Shown: positions 53,873-60,691 of the stretch, piece by piece
How the letters are laid out: each line of letters begins with the position of its first letter
Numbering within the stretch: the stretch's first letter is position 1
Source: Streptomyces sp. CB02009
GTDB lineage: Bacteria; Actinomycetota; Actinomycetes; Streptomycetales; Streptomycetaceae
Direction of reading: 5' to 3'
Assembly (NCBI RefSeq): GCF_001905825.1
Contig: NZ_LIVV01000002.1
Coordinates: forward strand, 1,120,441-1,184,440
Length of the DNA stretch: 64,000 nt
Notes under the pieces: generated by a model
The model's database searches: none
Seen by the model: only the letters and a program-made list of their open reading frames with translations
What the model was told of the DNA's origin: nothing
Position numbers and translations under genes: made by a program

Positions 53873-53884
53873 CCCGCGGCCCCC

Positions 53885-55540
53885 CTAGGCCACGCTCACC
53901 GCGTCAGGACCGCTCCGCGCGATGATCGCCGCCGTGTCCACCCCCGCGGGCAGCGTGCCGAACGCGAGGCCCCGGTCGCCGTCGAGCCGCGACGCGCAGA
54001 ACGCGTCCGCCACCGCCGGATTCCCGTGCCGCACGAGCAGCGAGCCCTGCAGCACCAGGGCCAGGCGCTCGACGAGACGCCGTGCCCCGTACGCCGCCGC
54101 GTCCGGGTCGCCGAGCCCGGCGAGGTCCTTGCGGAGGCCCGCGACGGCCGCGTCCAGACGCCGGTCGGCCCCCGCGCCCAGCTCGACCTCCGCGAAGAAC
54201 GCCTCCACGGCCTGGGGCTGACGGGCCATCGCCCGCAGCACATCGAGCGCGGCGACGTTCCCCGATCCCTCCCAGATCGACGGCAGAGGGGACTCCCGGT
54301 AGAGCCGGGGAAGTCCCGAGTCCTCCACGTAGCCGTTGCCGCCCAGGCATTCGAGGGCCTCGGCGGCGTGCGCGGGCGCACGCTTGCACACCCAGTACTT
54401 GGTGACGGCGAGCCCGAGCCGCCGCAGCTGCTCCTCCTGCGCGTCGCCGCGGGTGGCCCGGTCGACGGCGCCGGCCAGGCGCAGCGCCGCGAGCGTGGCC
54501 GCCTCGGCCTCCACCGCGAGGTCGGCCAGCACGTTCCGCATCAGCGGCTGGTCGACGAGCCGTGCGCCGAACGCGTCGCGGTGCGTGGCGTGGTGCACCG
54601 CCTGGACGAGTCCGAGGCGCATCCCGGACGCCGAGCTGATGGCGCAGTCGAGCCGCGTCATGTTCACCATCCGGATGATGGTGGCCACCCCGCGCCCCTC
54701 CTCGCCGACGAGCCGGCCGAGGGCGCCCTCGTACTCGATCTCGGAGGAGGCGTTGGAGCGGTTGCCCAGCTTGTCCTTGAGCCGCTGGAGGCGGATCGCG
54801 TTGCGGCTGCCGTCCGGCAGGACACGGGGCACCAGGAAGCAGGAGATGCCGCCCGGCGCCTGTGCGAGCGTGAGGAAGACATCGGACATCGGCGCCGAGG
54901 TGAACCACTTGTGGCCGGTCAGCGCGTACAGGCCGGGCTCGCCCGTCGGTACGGCCCGGGTCGTGTTCGCCCGGACGTCCGAGCCGCCCTGCTTCTCGGT
55001 CATCGACATCCCGGCGATGATCCCGCGCTTCTCCGTCGGCACCCGGAGGCCGAAGTCGTACGACGAGCAGGTCAGCAGAGGCTCGTACACCTCGGCCAGT
55101 TCCGGCTGGGCGCGCAGCGCCGGAACCGCCGCGTACGTCATGGAGACCGGGCACAGGTGCCCCGCGTCGGCCTGCCCCCAGACGAACACCTTCGCCGCGC
55201 GGGCGACGTGCGCGCCCGGCCGCTCGTCACGCCAGGGCGCGCCGTGCAGCCCGTGCCGGACGGCCACGTCCATCAGGTCGTGCCAGTGCGGGTGGAACTC
55301 GACCTCGTCGATCCGGTGGCCGTGCCGGTCGTGGGTGTGCAGCACGGGGGAGTGGCGTTCGGCGAGGCGGCCCCAGTCCTGGGCCTGTGCGCCGCCGGCC
55401 CGCGCGCCGAGCTCGCGGACCTCGGCCTCGGCCCAGCCCGCGCCCTCCCGGCGCAGCGACTCCAGGAGCGCGGGGTCGGCGGAGACGTCGTAGCCGGTCA
55501 GGGGCGGTACCTGGTTGGTGACCTCATGCGTGGTCGGCAT
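53885..55540 (-). CDS. Acyl-CoA dehydrogenase of the AidB type
   Basis: FAD-dependent acyl-CoA dehydrogenase-fold protein of 551 residues. Length and sequence match the AidB group: VSMTYAAVPALRAQPEL, GMSMTEKQGGSDVRANTTRA, LTGHKWFTSAPMSDVFLTLAQ, RLQRLKDKLGNRSNASSEIEYEGA and CLGGNGYVEDSGLPRLYRESPLPSIWEGSGNV. E. coli AidB is part of the adaptive response to alkylating agents and binds DNA and flavin. The start overlaps the preceding TetR gene's end by 17 bases, so the two are co-expressed. ATG 55540 fits the family. Confidence 0.93.
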   Translation of the reverse strand: MPTTHEVTNQVPPLTGYDVSADPALLESLRREGAGWAEAEVRELGARAGGAQAQDWGRLAERHSPVLHTHDRHGHRIDEVEFHPHWHDLMDVAVRHGLHGAPWRDERPGAHVARAAKVFVWGQADAGHLCPVSMTYAAVPALRAQPELAEVYEPLLTCSSYDFGLRVPTEKRGIIAGMSMTEKQGGSDVRANTTRAVPTGEPGLYALTGHKWFTSAPMSDVFLTLAQAPGGISCFLVPRVLPDGSRNAIRLQRLKDKLGNRSNASSEIEYEGALGRLVGEEGRGVATIIRMVNMTRLDCAISSASGMRLGLVQAVHHATHRDAFGARLVDQPLMRNVLADLAVEAEAATLAALRLAGAVDRATRGDAQEEQLRRLGLAVTKYWVCKRAPAHAAEALECLGGNGYVEDSGLPRLYRESPLPSIWEGSGNVAALDVLRAMARQPQAVEAFFAEVELGAGADRRLDAAVAGLRKDLAGLGDPDAAAYGARRLVERLALVLQGSLLVRHGNPAVADAFCASRLDGDRGLAFGTLPAGVDTAAIIARSGPDAVSVA

Positions 55541-56141
55541 CGGGGACTCCCAGTGCTCGCAGGGTGAAGGTGACGAGTGCGGGTACGGTGCCGGGCCCGA
55601 CGGACCCCTCCGCCAGCGGGCCGATGAGCGCCTCCGCGCCCGCGCCGACCAGTGCGGAGGCGGTCAGGACCGGGTCCTGGGGCGGCAGTTCGCCGGAGCG
55701 GACGCCCTCCTCGACGCGTGCGGCGAACACGTCGCGGAAGGCCCGCCGGAAGACCAGCCGCTCGGCGTCCACGGCCGGGTCGACCGGCTCGGCGAGCAGC
55801 GCGTAGGCGAGGCGCGGCGACTTGAGGGCCCGCAGGGCGAAGGTCTCGATGACGGCGACCACCCGCTCGGCGGCGGAACGGTGCCCGGGATGTCCCGCCG
55901 CCTCGGAGACGGCCGCGACCTCCCGGCTCACCACGGTCCGGAAGAGCTCCACGGAGAGCTCCGTCTTGCCGGGGAAGTGGCGGTACACGCTGCCCGTGGC
56001 GATTCCGGCGCGGGCAGCGACGGCCGCCACCGTGCATCCCGCGTATCCCTGCTCGGAGAGCAGGGCCCGGGCCGCGTCCACGACGGAGGCGCGCTGGGCG
56101 TCGAGTCGGGCCTGGACGGCGGGGGTGCGGCGGTAGGGCAT
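55524..56141 (-). CDS. TetR-family repressor of the AidB-like gene
   Basis: TetR regulator of 205 residues: VVDAARALLSEQGYAGCTVAAVAARAGIATGSVYRHFPGKTELSVELFRTVV is the canonical helix-turn-helix. The C-terminal ligand domain is alpha-helical. ATG 56141 is directly followed upstream by a palindrome that looks like its operator (56151-56171). The gene overlaps the AidB-like dehydrogenase, so the regulator controls its own operon. The inducer is unknown; acyl-CoA-related ligands are plausible. Confidence 0.93.
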   Translation of the reverse strand: MPYRRTPAVQARLDAQRASVVDAARALLSEQGYAGCTVAAVAARAGIATGSVYRHFPGKTELSVELFRTVVSREVAAVSEAAGHPGHRSAAERVVAVIETFALRALKSPRLAYALLAEPVDPAVDAERLVFRRAFRDVFAARVEEGVRSGELPPQDPVLTASALVGAGAEALIGPLAEGSVGPGTVPALVTFTLRALGVPDADHA

Positions 56142-56150
56142 GGAAGGAGT

Positions 56151-56171
56151 GAAGCAGTGATTCATTGCTTC
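56151..56171. promoter_or_regulatory. TetR operator palindrome
   Basis: GAAGCAGTGA then TTCATTGCTTC, a nearly perfect 21-base palindrome (GAAGCA..TGA / TTCA.TGCTTC) 9 bases upstream of the TetR start codon, in an AT-richer stretch. Positioned for autorepression. Confidence 0.85.
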
Positions 56172-56225
56172 ATCAAGGGGCGTGGCGTGCCCGGCGCGTG
56201 TGTCGGCGGGAGCGTGAACGGCGAA

Positions 56226-56252
56226 CGCCCCCACCCGGGCGGGGTGGGGGCG
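56226..56252 (-). terminator. Hairpin terminator after the GDT1-type gene
   Basis: Perfect 11-bp stem CGCCCCCACCC / GGGTGGGGGCG with loop GGGCG, 26 bases past the stop of the transporter gene on the minus strand. It insulates the downstream TetR operon. Confidence 0.75.
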
Positions 56253-56278
56253 CTCGCCGTGCGGTCGGGTGACCGCCC

Positions 56279-56863
56279 TCAGCCGGTGAAGACCTCGGTC
56301 AGGGACCAGATGGCGAGGCCCGCCATGCAGATGCCGCCGATGCGCTGCACGGTCTTGAGCGGCACGCGCTTCGCGATGAAGCGGCCCGCGACCAGGGCGA
56401 GCGCGGAGACGCTCATCAGGGCGGCGAGGGAGCCGATCGCCGTCGACCAGGTGCCGTTCGTGGCGGCCAGGTTGGCGGTGGTGATCTGGGTGAGGTCGCC
56501 CCACTCGCTGATGAAGACGGCCATGAAGGCCGTCGAGAAGACGGGCAGGAAGCCGGTGACGGTCTTGCCGCCCTCGTCGGCCCCGTCGTCGTCGCCTCCG
56601 CCGCGCAGCAGCATGAAGGCGCCGAAACCGAACAGCAGGGCGGAGACGAGCTTCACGGACCAGCCCGGGAGCAGCCCGAGCAGGCTGCCTGCGCCGACCG
56701 CGATGGCGACATGTGCGAGGAAGGCGGTCGAGGTGCCGATCCAGACGTAGAGGGGACGCATCCGCGTGCCCATGGCGAGGGACGCGAACATCGTCTTGTC
56801 GGGAAGCTCGGCGAGGAAGATCAGCCCGAAGGCGGTGAGGATCGCCAAGGGGTCGAGGTGCAT
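56279..56863 (-). CDS. GDT1/TMEM165-family Mn(II) exporter
   Basis: Membrane transporter of 194 residues with two inverted repeats, each starting with the family signature: E19-L-P-D22-K-T (AELPDKTMF) and E120-W-G-D123-L-T (SEWGDLTQI). Six helices are expected. Relatives of TMEM165/GDT1 export Mn(II) or Ca(II), and bacterial members such as MneA protect against manganese excess. The gene is preceded by a yybP-ykoY riboswitch, which makes a manganese role likely. ATG 56863. A terminator follows at 56226-56252. Confidence 0.93.
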   Translation of the reverse strand: MHLDPLAILTAFGLIFLAELPDKTMFASLAMGTRMRPLYVWIGTSTAFLAHVAIAVGAGSLLGLLPGWSVKLVSALLFGFGAFMLLRGGGDDDGADEGGKTVTGFLPVFSTAFMAVFISEWGDLTQITTANLAATNGTWSTAIGSLAALMSVSALALVAGRFIAKRVPLKTVQRIGGICMAGLAIWSLTEVFTG

Positions 56864-56974
56864 ACCGGGGCTCTCTGCTCGGTCCGGGCCTGTGGACCCG
56901 GTACGGCACCGCGGTGGGCGACGGGAGGACCACTCGGCCCGGCATGACGGACCACGCCCACGGAAGCGCGGACG

Positions 56975-57095
56975 CGGTTGATGCCTGGCCGAAGGTCTCG
57001 CCCGTCCGCGCCGAACGCGGACCCGGTCACCGGGAACCCGGGGGTTCCAGTATGTCGACGACCGATTTGCAGGGCTACTCCCCTTCGCTGCCCCT
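56975..57095 (-). promoter_or_regulatory. yybP-ykoY (Mn2+) riboswitch
   Basis: Read on the transporter strand, the leader carries the two invariant loops of the yybP-ykoY riboswitch: AAGGGGAGTAGC (57085-57074), then, after a GC-rich variable hairpin, CGAGACCTTCGGCC (near 57000-56986). The leader then runs to the start at 56863. Established knowledge: this RNA binds Mn2+ between these two loops and turns on Mn export. Limits are estimated by eye. Confidence 0.85.
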
Positions 57096-57118
57096 CAGTG
57101 TAGCGGACCGGGGCGCGA

Positions 57119-57162
57119 GATCGAGTAGACAGTGTCTACTCGATCTTGGTAGACAGTGTCTA
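57119..57162. promoter_or_regulatory. Two tandem TetR operators, the second overlapping the start codon
   Basis: Site 1 (57119-57145) is a palindrome with two perfect 13-base arms (GATCGAGTAGACA) around a single G. Site 2 (57150-57162) is the 13-base core TAGACAGTGTCTA again, whose last base is the A of the ATG start at 57162. Likely bound by the adjacent TetR protein. If the promoter lies between or in site 1, the message may be leaderless. Confidence 0.88.
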
Positions 57163-57791
57163 TGCATGAGGAAACCGAAGATCACCAGGTGCCGGGGGAC
57201 AGGGCCGACGAGCGGAGCGACGGCGGGCTGCGCGAGCGGCTCGTCCGCGTCGGCGTCGAGCTCGTGAACGCCGAAGGCGCCCAGGCCCTCTCGCTGCGCG
57301 AGATCGCCCGCCGCGCCGGCGTCTCCCACGGCGCCCCCCGCCGTCACTTCCCCACCCATCTCGAACTCCTGTCGGCCATCGCCCGCCAGGGCTTCACCGA
57401 GCTGGCCGCCCGCGTCGCCGCCGAGGACCGGGAGACCGCACCGCCGCGCGAACGGATCGCGCTCCTCGCCGGTGTCTACCTCGACTACGCCGGCACCCGA
57501 CGCGGCATGTACGAGCTGATGTTCCGGCACGACCTGCTGGAGAGCGGCAGTCTCGGACTGCGGGAGACGAGCCTGCCGCTCTTCGCCCGGCACACCGAAC
57601 TCGTCGCCGGCGTCCGCCCCGACGCCGCCGACCCCGCCGTCCTCGCAGGCGCGCTCTGGGCCAACCTCCACGGCATCGCCCAGCTCTGGCACTGGGGCAG
57701 CCTCCGGCTCGCGACCGGAGGCGACGACCCCGCCCCGTTCCTCGCGGCCGCCCTCGACGCGCACCTCGGTCCCGCGGGGCGGGCCGCGTGA
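57162..57791 (+). CDS. TetR-family regulator of the MFS transporter
   Basis: TetR regulator of 209 residues. HTH: LRERLVRVGVELVNAEGAQALSLREIARRAGVSHGAPRRHFPTHLELLSAIARQGF. The C-terminal TetR_C domain (MYELMFRHDLLESGSLGLRETSLPLFARH) is of the WHG type. ATG 57162 is chosen; a GTG two codons earlier is in frame. Its start codon sits inside the second of two operators, so it should autoregulate tightly. The last bases overlap the MFS start (GTGA), coupling repressor and pump. Confidence 0.92.
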   Translation: MHEETEDHQVPGDRADERSDGGLRERLVRVGVELVNAEGAQALSLREIARRAGVSHGAPRRHFPTHLELLSAIARQGFTELAARVAAEDRETAPPRERIALLAGVYLDYAGTRRGMYELMFRHDLLESGSLGLRETSLPLFARHTELVAGVRPDAADPAVLAGALWANLHGIAQLWHWGSLRLATGGDDPAPFLAAALDAHLGPAGRAA

Positions 57792-59407
57792 GCGCGCGCC
57801 GCGCCCCGGTCCTCGCGTGCAGCGTCGTCGGCGCCGCGGTCGTCGCCCTCGACGGCACCGTCCTCACCGTGGCCCAACCCGCCCTCCAGCGCGACCTGCA
57901 CGCGGACATCGGCCAGGTGCAGTGGACCAGCACCGGATACCTCGTCGCCGTCGCGAGCCTCCTGGTCTTCGCCGGACGGCTCGGCGACCGCTACGGCCAC
58001 CGCCGGGTCTTCGCCCTCGGCGCCCTCGGCTTCGCCACCGCCTCCACCGGAATCGCCCTGGCGCCCGGCATCGGCACCGTGATCGCGCTCCGGGTGCTCC
58101 AGGGCGTCTGCGGCGCCCTCCTCCAGCCCGCCACGCTCGGCATGCTCCGGACCGCCTATCCGCCGGATCGGCTCGGCACCCCGATCGCCGTGCGCACCGC
58201 GGCCATCGGCCTCGCCGCCGCGGCCGGCCCGCTCATCGGCGGCGCCCTGGTCTCCGCGTACGGCTGGCGCTCGGTCTTCCTCCTCGGCGTACCCCCGACG
58301 CTCGCCATCGGCCTGCTCGCGCTCGCCACCCGGGAGCGCCCGACCGAGCCGAGCCGGTCGTACGCGGCGAACTCCTCCGACGAGCAGAACCCGTCCCCCG
58401 AGCCCAGCCGGTCGTACGCGGGGAACCGCTCCCACGAGCAGAACCCCTCCCACGAGCCGAGCCGTTCGTACGCGACGAACCCACCGCCCGAGCGGAGCCG
58501 GTCGGGCGCACCGGCCGCGAGGTACCGAACCTCTCCCGCCACCCGCCCCGGAGCCGCAGGCGGCCTCTCCGCGCTCGACCCCGTCGGTGCCCTGCTGCTC
58601 GCCGTGACTCTCGGGCTGCTCGTCCACGGACTCGTCGAGGCCGCCCGTCCCGGCGGCGCCCCCACCGGCCTGCTCGCCGTCGCGGGAGCCGTCGCCACCG
58701 GGGTCGTCCTCGCCCGGCACCAGCGACGTGCCGCACACCCCCTGCTGCCCCCGGGGCTGCTCCGGAGCGTGCCCGTCGTGGCCGGCCTCGCCGTTCTGCT
58801 CGCCGCCTCTGCCGCCCTCTTCGGCTCGCTCTTCGTGGCGACGTACTTCCTCCAGGACGTCCAAGGCCTCGACCCCCTCGGCTGCGCGCTGCGCGTCCTC
58901 CCGCTCGCCGTCCTCATGGTGCTCGGCGCGCCCCTCTGCCCGCCGCTCCAGCGCCGCTTCGGCCCCCGCCGCACCGCGACCGCCGGTGCCGTCCTGCTCA
59001 CCCTCGGGGTGCTCCTCCTGGCCCGGCTGGACACGACGGCCGGCGCCGCCGCCGTCGGGGTGAGCGCCGCACTGCTGGGCGCCGGGTTCGTCACCCTGAT
59101 GGTCACCGCGACCTCGGTCGTCGTGCACCGCGCCCCCGAGGCCCACGCCGGAGTCGCCGGCGGCCTCCAGCAGACCGTGATGAACATCGGCCCCGCGCTC
59201 GGTGTCGCCACCGCGACCCTGCTGCTCGCCCTCGTCCCGGACGGCGGCTTCGTACCGTCCCGGGGCGCCGCCCTTCCCGCCCTCGTCCTGATCGCCGCAC
59301 TCGCGGTCCCCGCGGCCCTCGCCCTGCCCCGCGCCGCCGACCGGCGGCGGACACGCCCGGAGCCGCCGTCACCGCGGGCCGGAGGCCGCCCATGCGTACG
59401 ATCATGA
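57788..59407 (+). CDS. MFS drug-efflux transporter (DHA2, 14-helix type)
   Basis: Major facilitator of 539 residues with about 14 helices. The N-terminal LDGTVLTVAQPALQRDL and ATSTGYLVAVASLLVFAGRLGDRYGHRRVF (motif A) and RVLQGVCGALLQPATLGML (motif C-like) are typical of DHA2 multidrug pumps. A central cytoplasmic loop contains three 18-residue repeats (187-240). GTG 57788 overlaps the TetR stop. The transporter probably exports a toxic compound sensed by that TetR protein. The stop is followed after one base by the start of the PP2C gene. Confidence 0.92.
   Translation: MSARRAPVLACSVVGAAVVALDGTVLTVAQPALQRDLHADIGQVQWTSTGYLVAVASLLVFAGRLGDRYGHRRVFALGALGFATASTGIALAPGIGTVIALRVLQGVCGALLQPATLGMLRTAYPPDRLGTPIAVRTAAIGLAAAAGPLIGGALVSAYGWRSVFLLGVPPTLAIGLLALATRERPTEPSRSYAANSSDEQNPSPEPSRSYAGNRSHEQNPSHEPSRSYATNPPPERSRSGAPAARYRTSPATRPGAAGGLSALDPVGALLLAVTLGLLVHGLVEAARPGGAPTGLLAVAGAVATGVVLARHQRRAAHPLLPPGLLRSVPVVAGLAVLLAASAALFGSLFVATYFLQDVQGLDPLGCALRVLPLAVLMVLGAPLCPPLQRRFGPRRTATAGAVLLTLGVLLLARLDTTAGAAAVGVSAALLGAGFVTLMVTATSVVVHRAPEAHAGVAGGLQQTVMNIGPALGVATATLLLALVPDGGFVPSRGAALPALVLIAALAVPAALALPRAADRRRTRPEPPSPRAGGRPCVRS
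58346..58507 (+). repeat. Three 54-bp in-frame repeats in the MFS central loop
   Basis: Three tandem units of 54 bases, each coding E-P-S-R-S-Y-A-x-N then a variable tail (such as DEQNPSP or HEQNPSH). Length is a multiple of three, so copy-number change keeps the frame. They fall in the long loop between membrane helices 6 and 7. Confidence 0.85.
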
Positions 59408-59408
59408 A

Positions 59409-60521
59409 ATGCCAGCCGGTCAGCGGGCTCGCCCCGACGCCCCGGCGCGCACCGAGTTCAACCTCGGTCGCGCGCTGCCCTTCCTGCTCCTGGCGGTGGC
59501 CTTCGTCGCCGATCTGCTGACGCCCGACCGGGACCGCTTCGACCGGCTGCTCGTCGCCGCGCCCGCGCTGGCCGCCGTCACCTGGAGCGTGCCCTGGACG
59601 ATCGTCATCGGGCTGCTCGCCGTCGTGGCCCGGGTGGTCCTCAGCCTCATCAGGGGCGAGTTCGCCGCGGCGCCCGAGCTCGTCACGAACCTGATCGTGA
59701 TCTCCGGCGTCACCGCCGCCGCTGCCTGGGTCAGCCGGGTCCGCACCCGCTACGAGCAGGACATGCGCGAACTCACCGCCGTGGCCGAGGTCGTCCAGCG
59801 GGTCGTGCTGCGCCCGCTCCCCACCCGCCTGGGCCGCTTCGACCTGCGTCTGCTGTACGTGGCGGCCGCGGCCAAGGCCAGGATCGGCGGCGACTTCTAC
59901 GAGGCCGTACGCGTCCCGGGGGCCGTACGGATCATGCTCGGCGACGTCCAGGGCAAGGGCCTCGGCGCCGTCGAGACGGCCTCCGTCCTCCTCGGCTCCT
60001 TCCGCGCCTCGGTCAACGAGGCGCCCGACCTCGCCGTCCTCGCCGACCGGCTCGACGAGGGCCTGGCCCGCTACGGGGCCTGGGACCCGGACTCCGACGC
60101 CGCCGAACGCTTCGCCACCGTCGTCCTCGTGGAACTCCCCGACGGCGAGGACATCGCCCGGCTCCTCAGCTGCGGCCATCCCGCCCCGCTGCTCCAACGC
60201 GGCGCCGAGGTCGAGCCCGTGCGGTTCGCCGACCCCTCGCTGCCCGTGAACCTGGCGGGCCTCGCCGACTCCCGCCACCGCATCGAGGAGGTGCCGTTCG
60301 GGCCCGGGGACCGGATGCTCCTCTACACCGACGGCGTCAGCGAGACCCGCGACCGGACGGGCACCTTCTATCCGCTGGAACTGCGTCTGCGGGGCTGGGC
60401 GCGGGAACCGGCCGACGCGATCCCGGCCCTCCTCCACAAGGACCTCACGGACTACGGCGCCGGTGGTCTCGACGACGACGTCGCCGCCCTCCTCGTGGTG
60501 GTTCCGCCCGCATCCCGCTGA
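59409..60521 (+). CDS. Membrane PP2C-type (SpoIIE-like) phosphatase
   Basis: Protein of 370 residues. The N-terminal 100 residues hold three or four hydrophobic helices (FLLLAVAFVADLL, WTIVIGLLAVVARVVLSLI, LIVISGVTAAAAWVS). The rest is a SpoIIE-type PP2C phosphatase: RIGGDFYEAV, MLGDVQGKGLGAVETA, LLSCGHPAPLL, MLLYTDGVSETRD and GGLDDDVAALLV, containing the metal-binding Asp residues. It would dephosphorylate an anti-sigma antagonist. ATG 59409 lies just after the MFS stop. It could be part of the TetR/MFS transcript. Confidence 0.92.
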   Translation: MPAGQRARPDAPARTEFNLGRALPFLLLAVAFVADLLTPDRDRFDRLLVAAPALAAVTWSVPWTIVIGLLAVVARVVLSLIRGEFAAAPELVTNLIVISGVTAAAAWVSRVRTRYEQDMRELTAVAEVVQRVVLRPLPTRLGRFDLRLLYVAAAAKARIGGDFYEAVRVPGAVRIMLGDVQGKGLGAVETASVLLGSFRASVNEAPDLAVLADRLDEGLARYGAWDPDSDAAERFATVVLVELPDGEDIARLLSCGHPAPLLQRGAEVEPVRFADPSLPVNLAGLADSRHRIEEVPFGPGDRMLLYTDGVSETRDRTGTFYPLELRLRGWAREPADAIPALLHKDLTDYGAGGLDDDVAALLVVVPPASR

Positions 60522-60691
60522 ACCGGAGCCGCTCCCGTCGTCCCCAAACATCGAGTTCGGGGCGGCTTGTGTCGTTCCCGACCGGTTGCGTGACACGTGC
60601 GCCGTTCGTGCGCTCTGGCCGCTCCGTCCCCCATGGGTGAGGCTTGCGACCGTCCATAGCGGACAGTCACCAGTCCAGTCGAGAGGAACGG

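Noticed and set aside
57119..57145. 27-base palindrome as a terminator of the riboswitch gene
   Set aside because: It is upstream of both divergent transcripts, AT-rich in the core and repeated at 57150, as expected for operators.
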